From the NCBI GenBank assembly GCA_017616675.1, contig JAFZXR010000064.1, positions 1 through 11,141 of the forward strand: DNA of 11,141 nucleotides. The letters run 5' to 3'. The stretch comes from Bacteroidales bacterium. GTDB taxonomy: Bacteria; Bacteroidota; Bacteroidia; Bacteroidales; F082. Each line of letters begins with the position of its first letter. Positions within the stretch are counted from its first letter, which is position 1. Below the pieces are notes generated by a model that saw nothing but the letters and a program-made list of their open reading frames with translations, was not told the DNA's origin and ran no database searches. Below, piece by piece: positions 1 to 5,947 of the stretch. The translations under genes were made by a program, and so were the position numbers.

Positions 1-1
1 C

Positions 2-577
2 ATCGTCGGTATCATCCATATCTGCTTGGCGATGATTGTCAAGACGTATCAGGCCACGAAGGTGAAAGGCTTTTTCAACTCCCTCGGGACTTGGGGTTGG
101 ACCTTGCTCATCGTGGGTGGCGTCATCGTTGGCGGTCTGGCGCTTATCGGTGTAATCGATTCAGCAATAACGAAATGGATAATTATAGGCATCGGCATCT
201 TGTCGGCGCTGGGCATCTTCTTCCTCAACGATTTGCACCGTAATCCGTTGAAGAACGTCGGTGCTGGCTTGTGGGAGACTTACAACACAGCCACCGGATT
301 GCTCGGCGACGTGTTGAGCTACCTCCGTTTGTACGCCTTGGGTTTGGCAGGTGCCAAGCTCGGTGAGGCATTCAATGCCATTGGCTTTCAGGCACTTGGC
401 GATGGCGGAGCGGGCTGGGTCTGGTTCATACTCATCGTGGTGGTCGGCCATGTGCTGAACGTCGCGATGTGCATCTTGGGTGCCTTCGTGCATCCGTTGC
501 GACTCAATTTCCTTGAGTTTTTCAAGAATTCAGGTTATGAAGGAACAGGTAGGAAATATAATCCATTGAAAAATTAA
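2..577 (+). CDS. ntpI: V-type ATP synthase subunit I, C-terminal part (5' end outside window)
   Basis: This is the last ~191 residues of the membrane-embedded stator subunit I (subunit a equivalent) of a V/A-type ATPase, which forms the ion half-channels against the proteolipid ring. The frame is open to the window edge, so the gene starts upstream; the first internal Met is not the true start. Visible are several hydrophobic helices (TLLIVGGVIVGGLALIGVI, WIIIGIGILSALGIFFL, WVWFILIVVVGHVLNVAMCILGAFVH) and the diagnostic segment GDVLSYLRLYALGLAGAKLG. The Arg of SYLRLYALGLA matches the essential stator arginine of the family. The C-terminus (HPLRLNFLEFFKNSGYEGTGRKYNPL) also matches the family ending. 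The gene ends 24 nt before subunit K, consistent with one operon in the usual Bacteroidales order, with the other V-ATPase genes expected upstream. Confidence 0.95.
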   Translation: MVGIIHICLAMIVKTYQATKVKGFFNSLGTWGWTLLIVGGVIVGGLALIGVIDSAITKWIIIGIGILSALGIFFLNDLHRNPLKNVGAGLWETYNTATGLLGDVLSYLRLYALGLAGAKLGEAFNAIGFQALGDGGAGWVWFILIVVVGHVLNVAMCILGAFVHPLRLNFLEFFKNSGYEGTGRKYNPLKN

Positions 578-589
578 TGTTAAATTTAA

Positions 590-1030
<441 letters not shown>

Positions 1031-1039
1031 TTTCTTTGA

Positions 1040-1070
1040 GAAGACAGAAGTCAGAAGGAAGAAGACAGAA
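1040..1070. repeat. Short purine-rich direct repeat after ntpK
   Basis: The 10-mer GAAGACAGAA occurs at 1040-1049 and again at 1061-1070, separated by a related GTCAGAAGGAA. It lies between the ntpK stop and the terminator. It is one of four short repeat tracts in the window. Confidence 0.7.
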
Positions 1071-1076
1071 TGTTTT

Positions 1077-1105
1077 AAGGACACCGAACGGTGTCCTTTT
1101 TTATT
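1077..1105 (+). terminator. Rho-independent terminator of the V-ATPase operon
   Basis: A perfect 9-bp stem, AAGGACACC (1077-1085) with GGTGTCCTT (1090-1098), has a GAAC loop and runs directly into TTTTATTTTTTTT. It lies 46 nt after the ntpK stop codon and separates the operon from the ncRNA promoter at 1124. Confidence 0.92.
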
Positions 1106-1123
1106 TTTTTTGTCTCAAACATC

Positions 1124-1153
1124 TTGACAAATGATAAAAATTGTTTATATTTG
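1124..1153 (+). promoter_or_regulatory. Bacteroidota-type promoter for the ncRNA
   Basis: TTGACA at 1124-1129 is followed, with 19 nt between TTG and the next box, by TATATTTG at 1146-1153, a perfect TAnnTTTG -7 box. Transcription should start near 1158-1160. No ORF starts within the following 200 nt on this strand, so the product is most simply an RNA or a long leader. Confidence 0.85.
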
Positions 1154-1159
1154 CAAGTG

Positions 1160-1368
1160 AAAAACATAAATTTAAAAATAAGAAACAGAAAAAAGTTAAA
1201 AACTAAGACATAATATTAGCGTTTTCGCTTACTTAATTTCTTGAAGTTCCACAATCAAGTGCAATCGAGTATAGCTGTAAACGCTCGCGAAGATTTCGTG
1301 GGCTTTACTTGTGATTGCACGGGTCGTGGAACACCTAAGAGATTCAAGGATTGTCCCACGATTTTTTT
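1160..1368 (+). ncRNA. Structured non-coding RNA candidate (6S-like or Bacteroidales-1-like rod)
   Basis: After an A-rich unstructured 5' part with a small hairpin (AGCG-TTTT-CGCT, 1219-1230), the sequence folds into one long rod: 1238-1245 with 1343-1350 (8 bp, one G-U), 1246-1252 with 1326-1332 (7 bp, GTTCCAC/GTGGAAC), 1259-1266 with 1313-1320 (8 bp, GTGCAATC/GATTGCAC), 1277-1281 with 1304-1308, and 1283-1291 with 1295-1303 (9 bp including G-U pairs) capped by GAU. Internal loops of 6/5 and 10/4 nt and a 10-nt 3' bulge interrupt the rod. It ends CCCACGA plus seven T (1362-1368). CCACGA (1356-1361) can instead pair with TCGTGG (1324-1329), breaking the 7-bp stem, so two exclusive folds exist. 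Size (~209 nt) and rod shape suggest a 6S-type RNA, or the Bacteroidales-1 family; I cannot confirm either. It could also be the leader of the exported-protein gene at 1424. Confidence 0.7.
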
Positions 1369-1423
1369 ATTTTGAAACTAATATAACTAAAAGTTGCGCC
1401 CGACACGAAATAGGGAATGAAAA

Positions 1424-1816
1424 ATGAAAAAACTATTATTAGCATTTGTGTTTGCTGTGGTTCTGTCTTGTTCATGTTTAAATGCTCAAAGTGTTGAACC
1501 AAAGAATGAAACACATACTGTTTATTGTGAACTTGTTGGTACTCAAAAATTAAATGGTAAAGTGAAGGTGGAGGTTGATTATGGTCAATTGAGAAGATGG
1601 GGAAATAACACAATGGTAGATGATAATGGTCAAACAATAGAGTTTAATTCTATGGTTGATGCCATGAATTATATGGGAGAATTAGGATGGAGATTTGTCC
1701 AAGCTTATGTGGTTGGAACAGGTGGCAATTTGGTTTATCGTTGGTTACTACAAAAAGACCTTTCACCAGAAGAAGCAATCAATGATGGTATAAAAATTAA
1801 AAAAGAAGGACATTAA
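1424..1816 (+). CDS. Small exported protein of unknown function
   Basis: I do not recognise a named family. The 130-residue product opens with a clear signal peptide, MKKLLLAFVFAVVLSCSCLNAQ. The likely cleavage is by signal peptidase I after A21 (LNA|Q, a common Bacteroidota form). VLSC (13-16) is an imperfect lipobox, so a lipoprotein anchored at C16 is an alternative. The mature ~109 residues are soluble, with an N-terminal beta-rich part (HTVYCELVGTQKLNGKVKVEVDYG), then FNSMVDAMNYMGELGWRFVQAYVV and VYRWLLQKDLSPEEA. The phrase resembling MNYMGxxGWxFVQAY recurs, from memory, in small Bacteroidales hypothetical proteins. The gene is much more AT-rich than the flanking core genes and is followed by its own terminator (1847-1880). 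It may be transcribed from its own weak promoter or by read-through of the RNA at 1160-1368. Confidence 0.8.
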   Translation: MKKLLLAFVFAVVLSCSCLNAQSVEPKNETHTVYCELVGTQKLNGKVKVEVDYGQLRRWGNNTMVDDNGQTIEFNSMVDAMNYMGELGWRFVQAYVVGTGGNLVYRWLLQKDLSPEEAINDGIKIKKEGH

Positions 1817-1846
1817 TTAGTACCAGAAAGTATTAGCATTGTTTTC

Positions 1847-1880
1847 AACTGTGTCATACTAACTAATGACACAGTTTTTT
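1847..1880 (+). terminator. Rho-independent terminator after the exported-protein gene
   Basis: An 11-bp perfect stem, AACTGTGTCAT (1847-1857) with ATGACACAGTT (1866-1876), has an 8-nt loop and a T-run to 1880, followed shortly by a second T-run (1884-1890). It isolates the exported-protein gene from higBA. Confidence 0.92.
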
Positions 1881-1891
1881 ACATTTTTTTG

Positions 1892-1940
1892 CAAAAATTC
1901 GCAAAAAGTCGAATTTTGTAAAAAATTTTTATTATCTTTG
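1892..1940 (+). promoter_or_regulatory. higBA promoter with overlapping inverted-repeat operator
   Basis: TATCTTTG at 1933-1940 is a perfect TAnnTTTG box, 4 nt before the higB GTG. Just upstream, CAAAAATTCG (1892-1901) and CGAATTTTG (1910-1918) form an inverted repeat with one extra A and an 8-nt centre, covering the place where the -33 element should be. The placement suits autorepression by HigA, which is the known mode of regulation for HigBA systems; that this repeat is the operator is inference. Confidence 0.6.
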
Positions 1941-1944
1941 CAGC

Positions 1945-2262
1945 GTGAAAGTTACTTTTGATAAGGCATATTTGAAGGATTTGTATGAAGAGGGCAAAAC
2001 GGAGGACAAGAAACACCGTTTTCAACCGAATATTGTCAAGAAATATCAGGAGAGAATTAAAACTTTGACAGCTGCACCAAGAATTGAAACGTTATATCAA
2101 ATCAAAGCTTTAAATTATGAAGTTTTGAGCGGTGATAAAAAAGGCATATCTTCGATAAGAGTCAATGACAAATATCGAATTGAATTCACGGTTGAGCAAC
2201 TTATGGAAAATCAAATTGTAACGATTTGTAACATTTTGGATTTGTCGAACCATTATAAATAA
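1945..2262 (+). CDS. higB: HigB-family toxin (RelE/ParE superfamily mRNA interferase)
   Basis: This 105-residue protein resembles HigB-type toxins of type II toxin-antitoxin systems, ribosome-dependent mRNA endonucleases of the RelE fold. Typical features are the N-terminal MKVTFDKAYLKDLYEEGK, a basic helix (HRFQPNIVKKYQERIKTLTAAP), a central YQIKALNYEVLSGDKKGISSIRVNDKYRIEFTVE (the R-x-N-x-x-Y-R-I/x-F core of the family) and the C-terminal NILDLSNHYK. The start is GTG at 1945, chosen because it gives the family N-terminus and sits 4 nt after the -7 box; translation is therefore probably from a leaderless mRNA. The antitoxin gene follows after 6 nt, giving the toxin-first order characteristic of hig loci. 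The AT-rich composition is unlike the core genes, suggesting acquisition. Confidence 0.92.
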   Translation: MKVTFDKAYLKDLYEEGKTEDKKHRFQPNIVKKYQERIKTLTAAPRIETLYQIKALNYEVLSGDKKGISSIRVNDKYRIEFTVEQLMENQIVTICNILDLSNHYK

Positions 2263-2268
2263 AGAGCG

Positions 2269-2613
2269 ATGATAAACATTGAAAGCATTGAACCTCAAAT
2301 GATAGCGAATAATCTGATGCCTTCTGAACCAGTGCATCCGGGCACTCTTTTGAAAGAAGAGATTGAATACCGTGGCATTTCACAGAAACAGCTGGCACAA
2401 CAGATTAGCGTATCATATACCGTTTTGAATGAGATTCTTAACGGCAAAAGACCTATTTCAACAGATTACGCCCTTTATCTTGAGGCGGCATTAGGCATTG
2501 ATGCACAGTTGTGGATCCAAATGCAGGCCGATTACAACCTTCAGGTCGCAAAAAACGACAATAAGGTAAGACAACACATTCTGAATATCCGGAAAATTGC
2601 CGCGGTATTATAA
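2269..2613 (+). CDS. higA: HigA-family antitoxin (XRE-type helix-turn-helix)
   Basis: This 114-residue DNA-binding antitoxin neutralises the adjacent HigB and probably represses the locus. The HigA signature PVHPGTLLKEEIEYRGISQKQLAQQISVS (about residues 21-50) leads into the recognition part SYTVLNEILNGKRPISTDYALYLEAALGIDAQLWIQMQADYNLQVA, an XRE helix-turn-helix with the typical HigA family ending. ATG 2269 lies 6 nt after the higB stop, so the genes are co-transcribed. The last two codons TTA TAA (2608-2613) are also, read on the other strand, the last two codons of convergent prmC. No terminator separates the two convergent genes. Confidence 0.95.
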   Translation: MINIESIEPQMIANNLMPSEPVHPGTLLKEEIEYRGISQKQLAQQISVSYTVLNEILNGKRPISTDYALYLEAALGIDAQLWIQMQADYNLQVAKNDNKVRQHILNIRKIAAVL

Positions 2614-3492
2614 ATCCGCCCTTAAAATCCTGTCTTTTCCTCTGAAATCTTTGATGATTTCAACGTTTTTGAAACCTTTTTCGTGGCATAGATTTTGCAT
2701 TTCGTCGCCGAATTTTTCATTGATTTCAAACCAAATCTGACCATTGGGTTTTAAGGTTTTTTGTGCGAATTCGAGAATTTTTCTGTAAAAAATCAAAGGG
2801 TCATTATCGCTGACGAATAGGGCAGAAGATGGCTCGTAATCCAAAACGTTAGCTCGCATCTCCGATTTCTCGCTTTCGCAAACATATGGCGGATTGCTGA
2901 CAATGATATCATATTGATTATCAATTAACTCGGGATTTTGAGGATTTAAAATGTCATCCAAAATAAACCGCACATCAACGCCATTTAAATCAGCATTCTT
3001 TTTTGCAATTTCTAATGCCTTTTCAGAAACGTCAACGGCCGTTACAACGCTGTCTTTCAATAATTTAGCCAAACTGATGGCAATACACCCACTGCCAGTT
3101 CCGATGTCAATAATTCGAAATGACGGGGAAGGATTAACTGCTAACTGACAACTGCTAACTGCTAACTTATTAACTAATTCTTCCGTCTCCGGCCTCGGAA
3201 TCAGCACTCCTTCCTCGACAAAAAACCGCATTCCGCAGAATTCTGTCTCGCCAATGACATATTGAATCGGCTTGTTTTTCAGCAGTTCCTTCACCGCAAA
3301 ATGCAGCGTCAACAGCTCCGACTCGCTAAGCCGCAACTCTGGCTCCAATGCCATCTTCACTCTGTCGATGCCAAAATAATGCTCCAACAGAATCATTATC
3401 AACGCATTAGCTTCGTCGGAGTCGTAAATCTTCTCCAACTCACTCGCATAATGCCTGCGACAGTCGCGAACTAAATTTGATGACATTTTCAT
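2608..3492 (-). CDS. prmC: Peptide chain release factor glutamine N5-methyltransferase (PrmC/HemK)
   Basis: PrmC uses S-adenosylmethionine to methylate the Gln of the GGQ motif of release factors RF1/RF2 in the cytoplasm. The 294 residues show the N-terminal helical domain (about 1-85, ending GETEFCGMRFFV), RPETEELV (100-107), the SAM-binding DIGTGSGCIAISLA (129-142), an acidic strand end TAVDVS (151-156) and the catalytic NPPY (200-203) in SNPPYVCESEK. Length is normal. The start at 3492 (MKMSSN) is 4 nt from a perfect -7 box, so the message is probably leaderless; Met3 at 3486 is an alternative. Residues ~108-121, the linker between RPETEEL and the SAM domain, are encoded by a tandem 7-bp repeat. 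The 3' end overlaps higA by 6 nt. Confidence 0.96.
   Translation of the reverse strand: MKMSSNLVRDCRRHYASELEKIYDSDEANALIMILLEHYFGIDRVKMALEPELRLSESELLTLHFAVKELLKNKPIQYVIGETEFCGMRFFVEEGVLIPRPETEELVNKLAVSSCQLAVNPSPSFRIIDIGTGSGCIAISLAKLLKDSVVTAVDVSEKALEIAKKNADLNGVDVRFILDDILNPQNPELIDNQYDIIVSNPPYVCESEKSEMRANVLDYEPSSALFVSDNDPLIFYRKILEFAQKTLKPNGQIWFEINEKFGDEMQNLCHEKGFKNVEIIKDFRGKDRILRADL
3134..3168. repeat. Tandem 7-bp repeat inside prmC
   Basis: Five consecutive heptamers read TTAACTG, CTAACTG, ACAACTG, CTAACTG, CTAACTT; the consensus is CTAACTG. It resembles the intergenic micro-repeats elsewhere in the window but lies in a coding sequence, where it encodes the linker around NKLAVSSCQLAV of PrmC. 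Confidence 0.85.
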
Positions 3493-3496
3493 GCCA

Positions 3497-3504
3497 CAAA
3501 AATA
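3497..3504 (-). promoter_or_regulatory. -7 box of the prmC promoter
   Basis: On the minus strand TATTTTTG is a perfect TAnnTTTG element whose last G is 4 nt before the prmC ATG. No TTG/TTTG is seen at the expected -33 position, which falls inside the hairpin array. Confidence 0.65.
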
Positions 3505-3509
3505 TGAAA

Positions 3510-3672
3510 AAATGTGATTCGCTGTCGCGAAATGTGATTCTCCCTTCGGTCGAAATGTGCCGCTTCGCGGAATGTAAGCGTTTTACGCATTAGCCGAAGG
3601 CCGTACATTGGAGCAAAGCGACCAAAATGCACGATAGTGCATCACATTGTGAGCGGAGCGAGCATCACATTT
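3510..3672. repeat. Hairpin array 1 (AATGTG/CACATT-linked mini-palindromes)
   Basis: The 163-bp element starts AAATGTGAT (3510-3518) and ends with its reverse complement ATCACATTT (3664-3672). Between lie about eight short palindromes: TTCGC-TGTC-GCGAA (3518-3531), an imperfect CC-TTC-GG unit (3543-3549), CCGC-TTC-GCGG (3560-3570), GCGT-TTT-ACGC (3578-3588), GCC-GAA-GGC (3593-3601), TTGG..CCAA (3608-3625), ATGCAC-GATA-GTGCAT (3627-3642) and TGTGA..TCACA (3648-3669). Linkers read AATGTG or AATGT in the left half and ACATT or CACATT in the right half. It fills the gap between divergent prmC and yigZ and separates their -7 boxes. I see no ORF in it. Confidence 0.85.
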
Positions 3673-3682
3673 AAAATTTTTG

Positions 3683-3690
3683 TATTTTTG
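3683..3690 (+). promoter_or_regulatory. -7 box of the yigZ promoter
   Basis: TATTTTTG is a perfect TAnnTTTG box, identical to the prmC box on the other side of the array. It ends 14 nt before the TTG start, giving a leader of perhaps 7-10 nt. The -33 region again falls at the edge of the hairpin array with no clear TTTG. Confidence 0.6.
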
Positions 3691-3704
3691 CAAAAATTTT
3701 AACA

Positions 3705-4319
3705 TTGTTATTCGAGGATTCATATAAAATCGTAACCACGAAAGGCGAGGGGCTCTACAAAGAAAAGGGTTCCAAGTTTATCGCGGAGGCATTCCCGGTT
3801 CACTCCGAAGCCGAGGTGAAAGAGCATGTTGCCGAGATTCGCAAGAAATATTTCGACGCGAAACATCACTGCTACGCCTTCATGATCGGTCCCGACAAGG
3901 CTTGCTACCGCTCGAGCGACGACGGCGAACCCTCGGGCACTGCTGGAAAACCGATTCTCAATCAGATTCTATCGAAAGATGTCACAAACGTCTGCGTGGT
4001 GGTGACGCGTTATTTCGGCGGACAGCTCCTCGGCGTGCCTGGCCTGATCAACGCCTACAAGACGTCGGCGCGAGAGGCCCTCGACAACTGCACCATTGTT
4101 GAAAAAACCATCGACGAGGTCTACAGTCTCGAATTCGACTACCCGCTCCTCAACGAAGTGATGCGAATCCTTAAAGACGAAAATCTTGAACAACAGAACC
4201 CGAAATTCGAACTTCGTTGCTATCTCGAAATCTCAATCAGACAAAGCGATTCCGACAGAATTGTCGAAAAATTGAAGCGAATTTTCGGAGTCGAGGTGAA
4301 ATACCTGAAAACCGTTTAA
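3705..4319 (+). CDS. yigZ: IMPACT/YigZ family protein
   Basis: This 204-residue protein has the two-domain YigZ layout: an N-terminal UPF0029/IMPACT domain (about 1-125) and a C-terminal ferredoxin-like DUF1949 domain (about 140-204, ending in SDRIVEKLKRIFGVEVKYLKTV). Family hallmarks are GEGLYKEKGSKFIAEAFPV, KHHCYAFMIG, the near-invariant DDGEPSGTAGKPIL (72-85) and VVVTRYFGGQLLGVPGLINAY (98-118). Biochemical function in bacteria is not settled; links to translation control come from eukaryotic IMPACT. The start is TTG at 3705, as no upstream ATG is in frame and the protein begins where relatives do. It precedes dnaA by 185 nt with no obvious terminator, so partial read-through is possible. 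Confidence 0.93.
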   Translation: MLFEDSYKIVTTKGEGLYKEKGSKFIAEAFPVHSEAEVKEHVAEIRKKYFDAKHHCYAFMIGPDKACYRSSDDGEPSGTAGKPILNQILSKDVTNVCVVVTRYFGGQLLGVPGLINAYKTSAREALDNCTIVEKTIDEVYSLEFDYPLLNEVMRILKDENLEQQNPKFELRCYLEISIRQSDSDRIVEKLKRIFGVEVKYLKTV

Positions 4320-4504
4320 AACCAAAGGATTAGAGCTATTTTAAGCCTTATTTTTGCGTTTTGCTCGTAATTTATGCATAAAAAAATTAATAATCAATAC
4401 AAAAAAAATATTTTTATTAACTTTTTTATGTTGATATTTGTATCATCGTTTTGATAGAAAAACGAGCAACATAAGCGATTGATTTTTATATAGTTAAATT
4501 TTTG
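4320..4504 (+). promoter_or_regulatory. AT-rich dnaA leader with inverted repeat
   Basis: No gene is seen here. TTGCTCGT (4361-4368) and ACGAGCAA (4462-4469) are a perfect 8-bp inverted pair flanking the segment. A small hairpin TATCA-TCGTTT-TGATA lies at 4441-4456. TTATGCATA (4372-4380) is one mismatch from a DnaA box (TTATNCACA). GATATTTG (4433-4440) is a one-mismatch -7 box and a weak promoter candidate. Confidence 0.4.
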
Positions 4505-5941
4505 ATGAATAGAAATTTGTTCGAAATTTGGGAAGACTGCCTCACGATGATTCGCGAGAACGTTCCGGCGCAAGCTTTCTCGACTTGGTTCGAGCCGATA
4601 AAGCCTGTCGACTACCAGAACGGTCTGCTGACCATCCAGGTGCCGTCCGATTTTTTCTACGAATTTCTTGAAACGCATTATATAAAAGTCATAAAAGCCA
4701 CCATCCGTAAGGTGCTCGGTCCGGAAGGGAAACTCGAGTATTCCATCATGATGGACAACAACGAGAACAAGCCTGTGGTGGTGAAACAGCCGTCGGTCGA
4801 CCGCACAAACACCAAGAATCCGCCGAAGCAGATCCAGATCGACTTCGAGAATACCGAGCAGAAAGTGCTGAATCCGTTTGCACTGCCGGGCATCAAAAAG
4901 GTGAATATCGAGTCGAATCTAAACGAAAACTACTGCATGGATAACTTCGTGGTGGGCGACTGCAACCGTCTCGCCTACGAAGCGGGTCTCACCATCGCGA
5001 AAAACCCCGGCCGCACTGCATTCAACCCGATGTTTGTGTTCAGTCCGACAGGCATGGGAAAGACCCATATCTGCCAGGCTATCGGCCTCGAGACGAAGAA
5101 ACATCATCCGGAATTGACGGTTTTGTACGTCAACGCCGAGCAGTTCCTGATGCAGTTCCAGGCGGCTTGTCGCAACAACAGCTCCAAGAGCAGTCGCGAC
5201 GATTTTGTGCATTTCTATCAGATGATCGACGTGCTCATCATCGACGATATCCAGTATCTTTCGGGCAAGCCGAAGACTCAGGACACGCTTTTCCATATCT
5301 TCAACCATCTTCAGCAGACCAACAAGCAGCTTATCTTCACTTGCGACAAGCCGCCTGCGGAGATCAAAGACATGGAGCAGCGACTCATCTCGCGTTTCAA
5401 ATGGGGACTGTCGGCCGAGATGTCGATGCCTGACGTCGAGACGCGCCGTAACATCCTGAAACGCAAGGCCTATAACGAAGGCGTGGAGCTGCCCGACGAC
5501 GTGGTGAACTACATCGCTGAGCATATCAAGACTAACGTGCGCGAGATGGAAGGATTCCTCATCTCCCTCATTGCACAGTCGTCGTTGAACCGTAAGTCGA
5601 TAACCATCAGTCTGGCCAAACAGATGGTGGAGCGTTTCGTCAACAACTCGAACCGCGAAATCACCATCACCTATATTATAAATTCGGTGTGCGAAGAGAT
5701 GGGCACCTCACAGGCCGATTTCTTCACTAAGTCGCGTAAGCGCAACATCGTGCAAGCCCGCCAGCTCTCGATGTATTTCTCGAAGAAATACACCAAGGCG
5801 CCGCTCACCGTAATCGGCGAGCAGTGCGGAGGCAAGGACCATGCCACCGTCATCCACGCACTCAAGACCGTCGCCAACCTTCTCGATACCGACAAGCAGT
5901 TTCGTGCTATCGCTGACAAGATTGAGCAGACACTTCTATAA
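4505..5941 (+). CDS. dnaA: Chromosomal replication initiator protein DnaA
   Basis: DnaA is the AAA+ ATPase that binds DnaA boxes and opens the replication origin. From ATG 4505 the protein has 478 residues (a TTG one codon earlier is less likely). Domain I spans about 1-80 (LFEIWEDCLTMIRENVPAQAFSTWFEPI), a short polar domain II about 85-125, and AAA+ domain III about 138-375. Domain III has Walker A SPTGMGKT (180-187), Walker B VLIIDDIQ (243-250), sensor I LIFTCDKPP, and the arginine-finger region ISRFKWGL (R297). Domain IV carries the DNA-binding signature CGGKDHATVIHA (441-452). The first Gly of the usual GxxGxGKT P-loop is Ser here. An RsmI-like gene follows after 6 nt, implying co-transcription. 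Confidence 0.98.
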   Translation: MNRNLFEIWEDCLTMIRENVPAQAFSTWFEPIKPVDYQNGLLTIQVPSDFFYEFLETHYIKVIKATIRKVLGPEGKLEYSIMMDNNENKPVVVKQPSVDRTNTKNPPKQIQIDFENTEQKVLNPFALPGIKKVNIESNLNENYCMDNFVVGDCNRLAYEAGLTIAKNPGRTAFNPMFVFSPTGMGKTHICQAIGLETKKHHPELTVLYVNAEQFLMQFQAACRNNSSKSSRDDFVHFYQMIDVLIIDDIQYLSGKPKTQDTLFHIFNHLQQTNKQLIFTCDKPPAEIKDMEQRLISRFKWGLSAEMSMPDVETRRNILKRKAYNEGVELPDDVVNYIAEHIKTNVREMEGFLISLIAQSSLNRKSITISLAKQMVERFVNNSNREITITYIINSVCEEMGTSQADFFTKSRKRNIVQARQLSMYFSKKYTKAPLTVIGEQCGGKDHATVIHALKTVANLLDTDKQFRAIADKIEQTLL

Positions 5942-5947
5942 TCCGTT

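Noticed and set aside
1238..1368. tmRNA or SRP RNA.
   Set aside because: No tRNA-like acceptor/T-arm ends, no tag-peptide frame ending in a stop, and no SRP apical GGAA-loop motif is visible.
1424..2613. A mobile element carrying the exported protein and HigBA.
   Set aside because: The stretch is AT-rich and accessory in nature, but no integrase, transposase, attachment-site duplication or terminal repeats could be found.
3510..3672. CRP-like palindrome: the ends AAATGTGAT and ATCACATTT match the halves of the E. coli CRP consensus.
   Set aside because: The halves are 145 bp apart rather than 4 bp, and the AATGTG word recurs as a linker throughout both arrays; this is better explained as array structure.
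4320..4504. Chromosomal origin of replication next to dnaA.
   Set aside because: Only one near-match to a DnaA box is seen, with no cluster of boxes; AT-richness alone is weak evidence.
4919..5524. Minus-strand ORF (201 codons) opposite dnaA.
   Set aside because: It overlaps the conserved AAA+ coding region and shows no family signature; considered a shadow frame.
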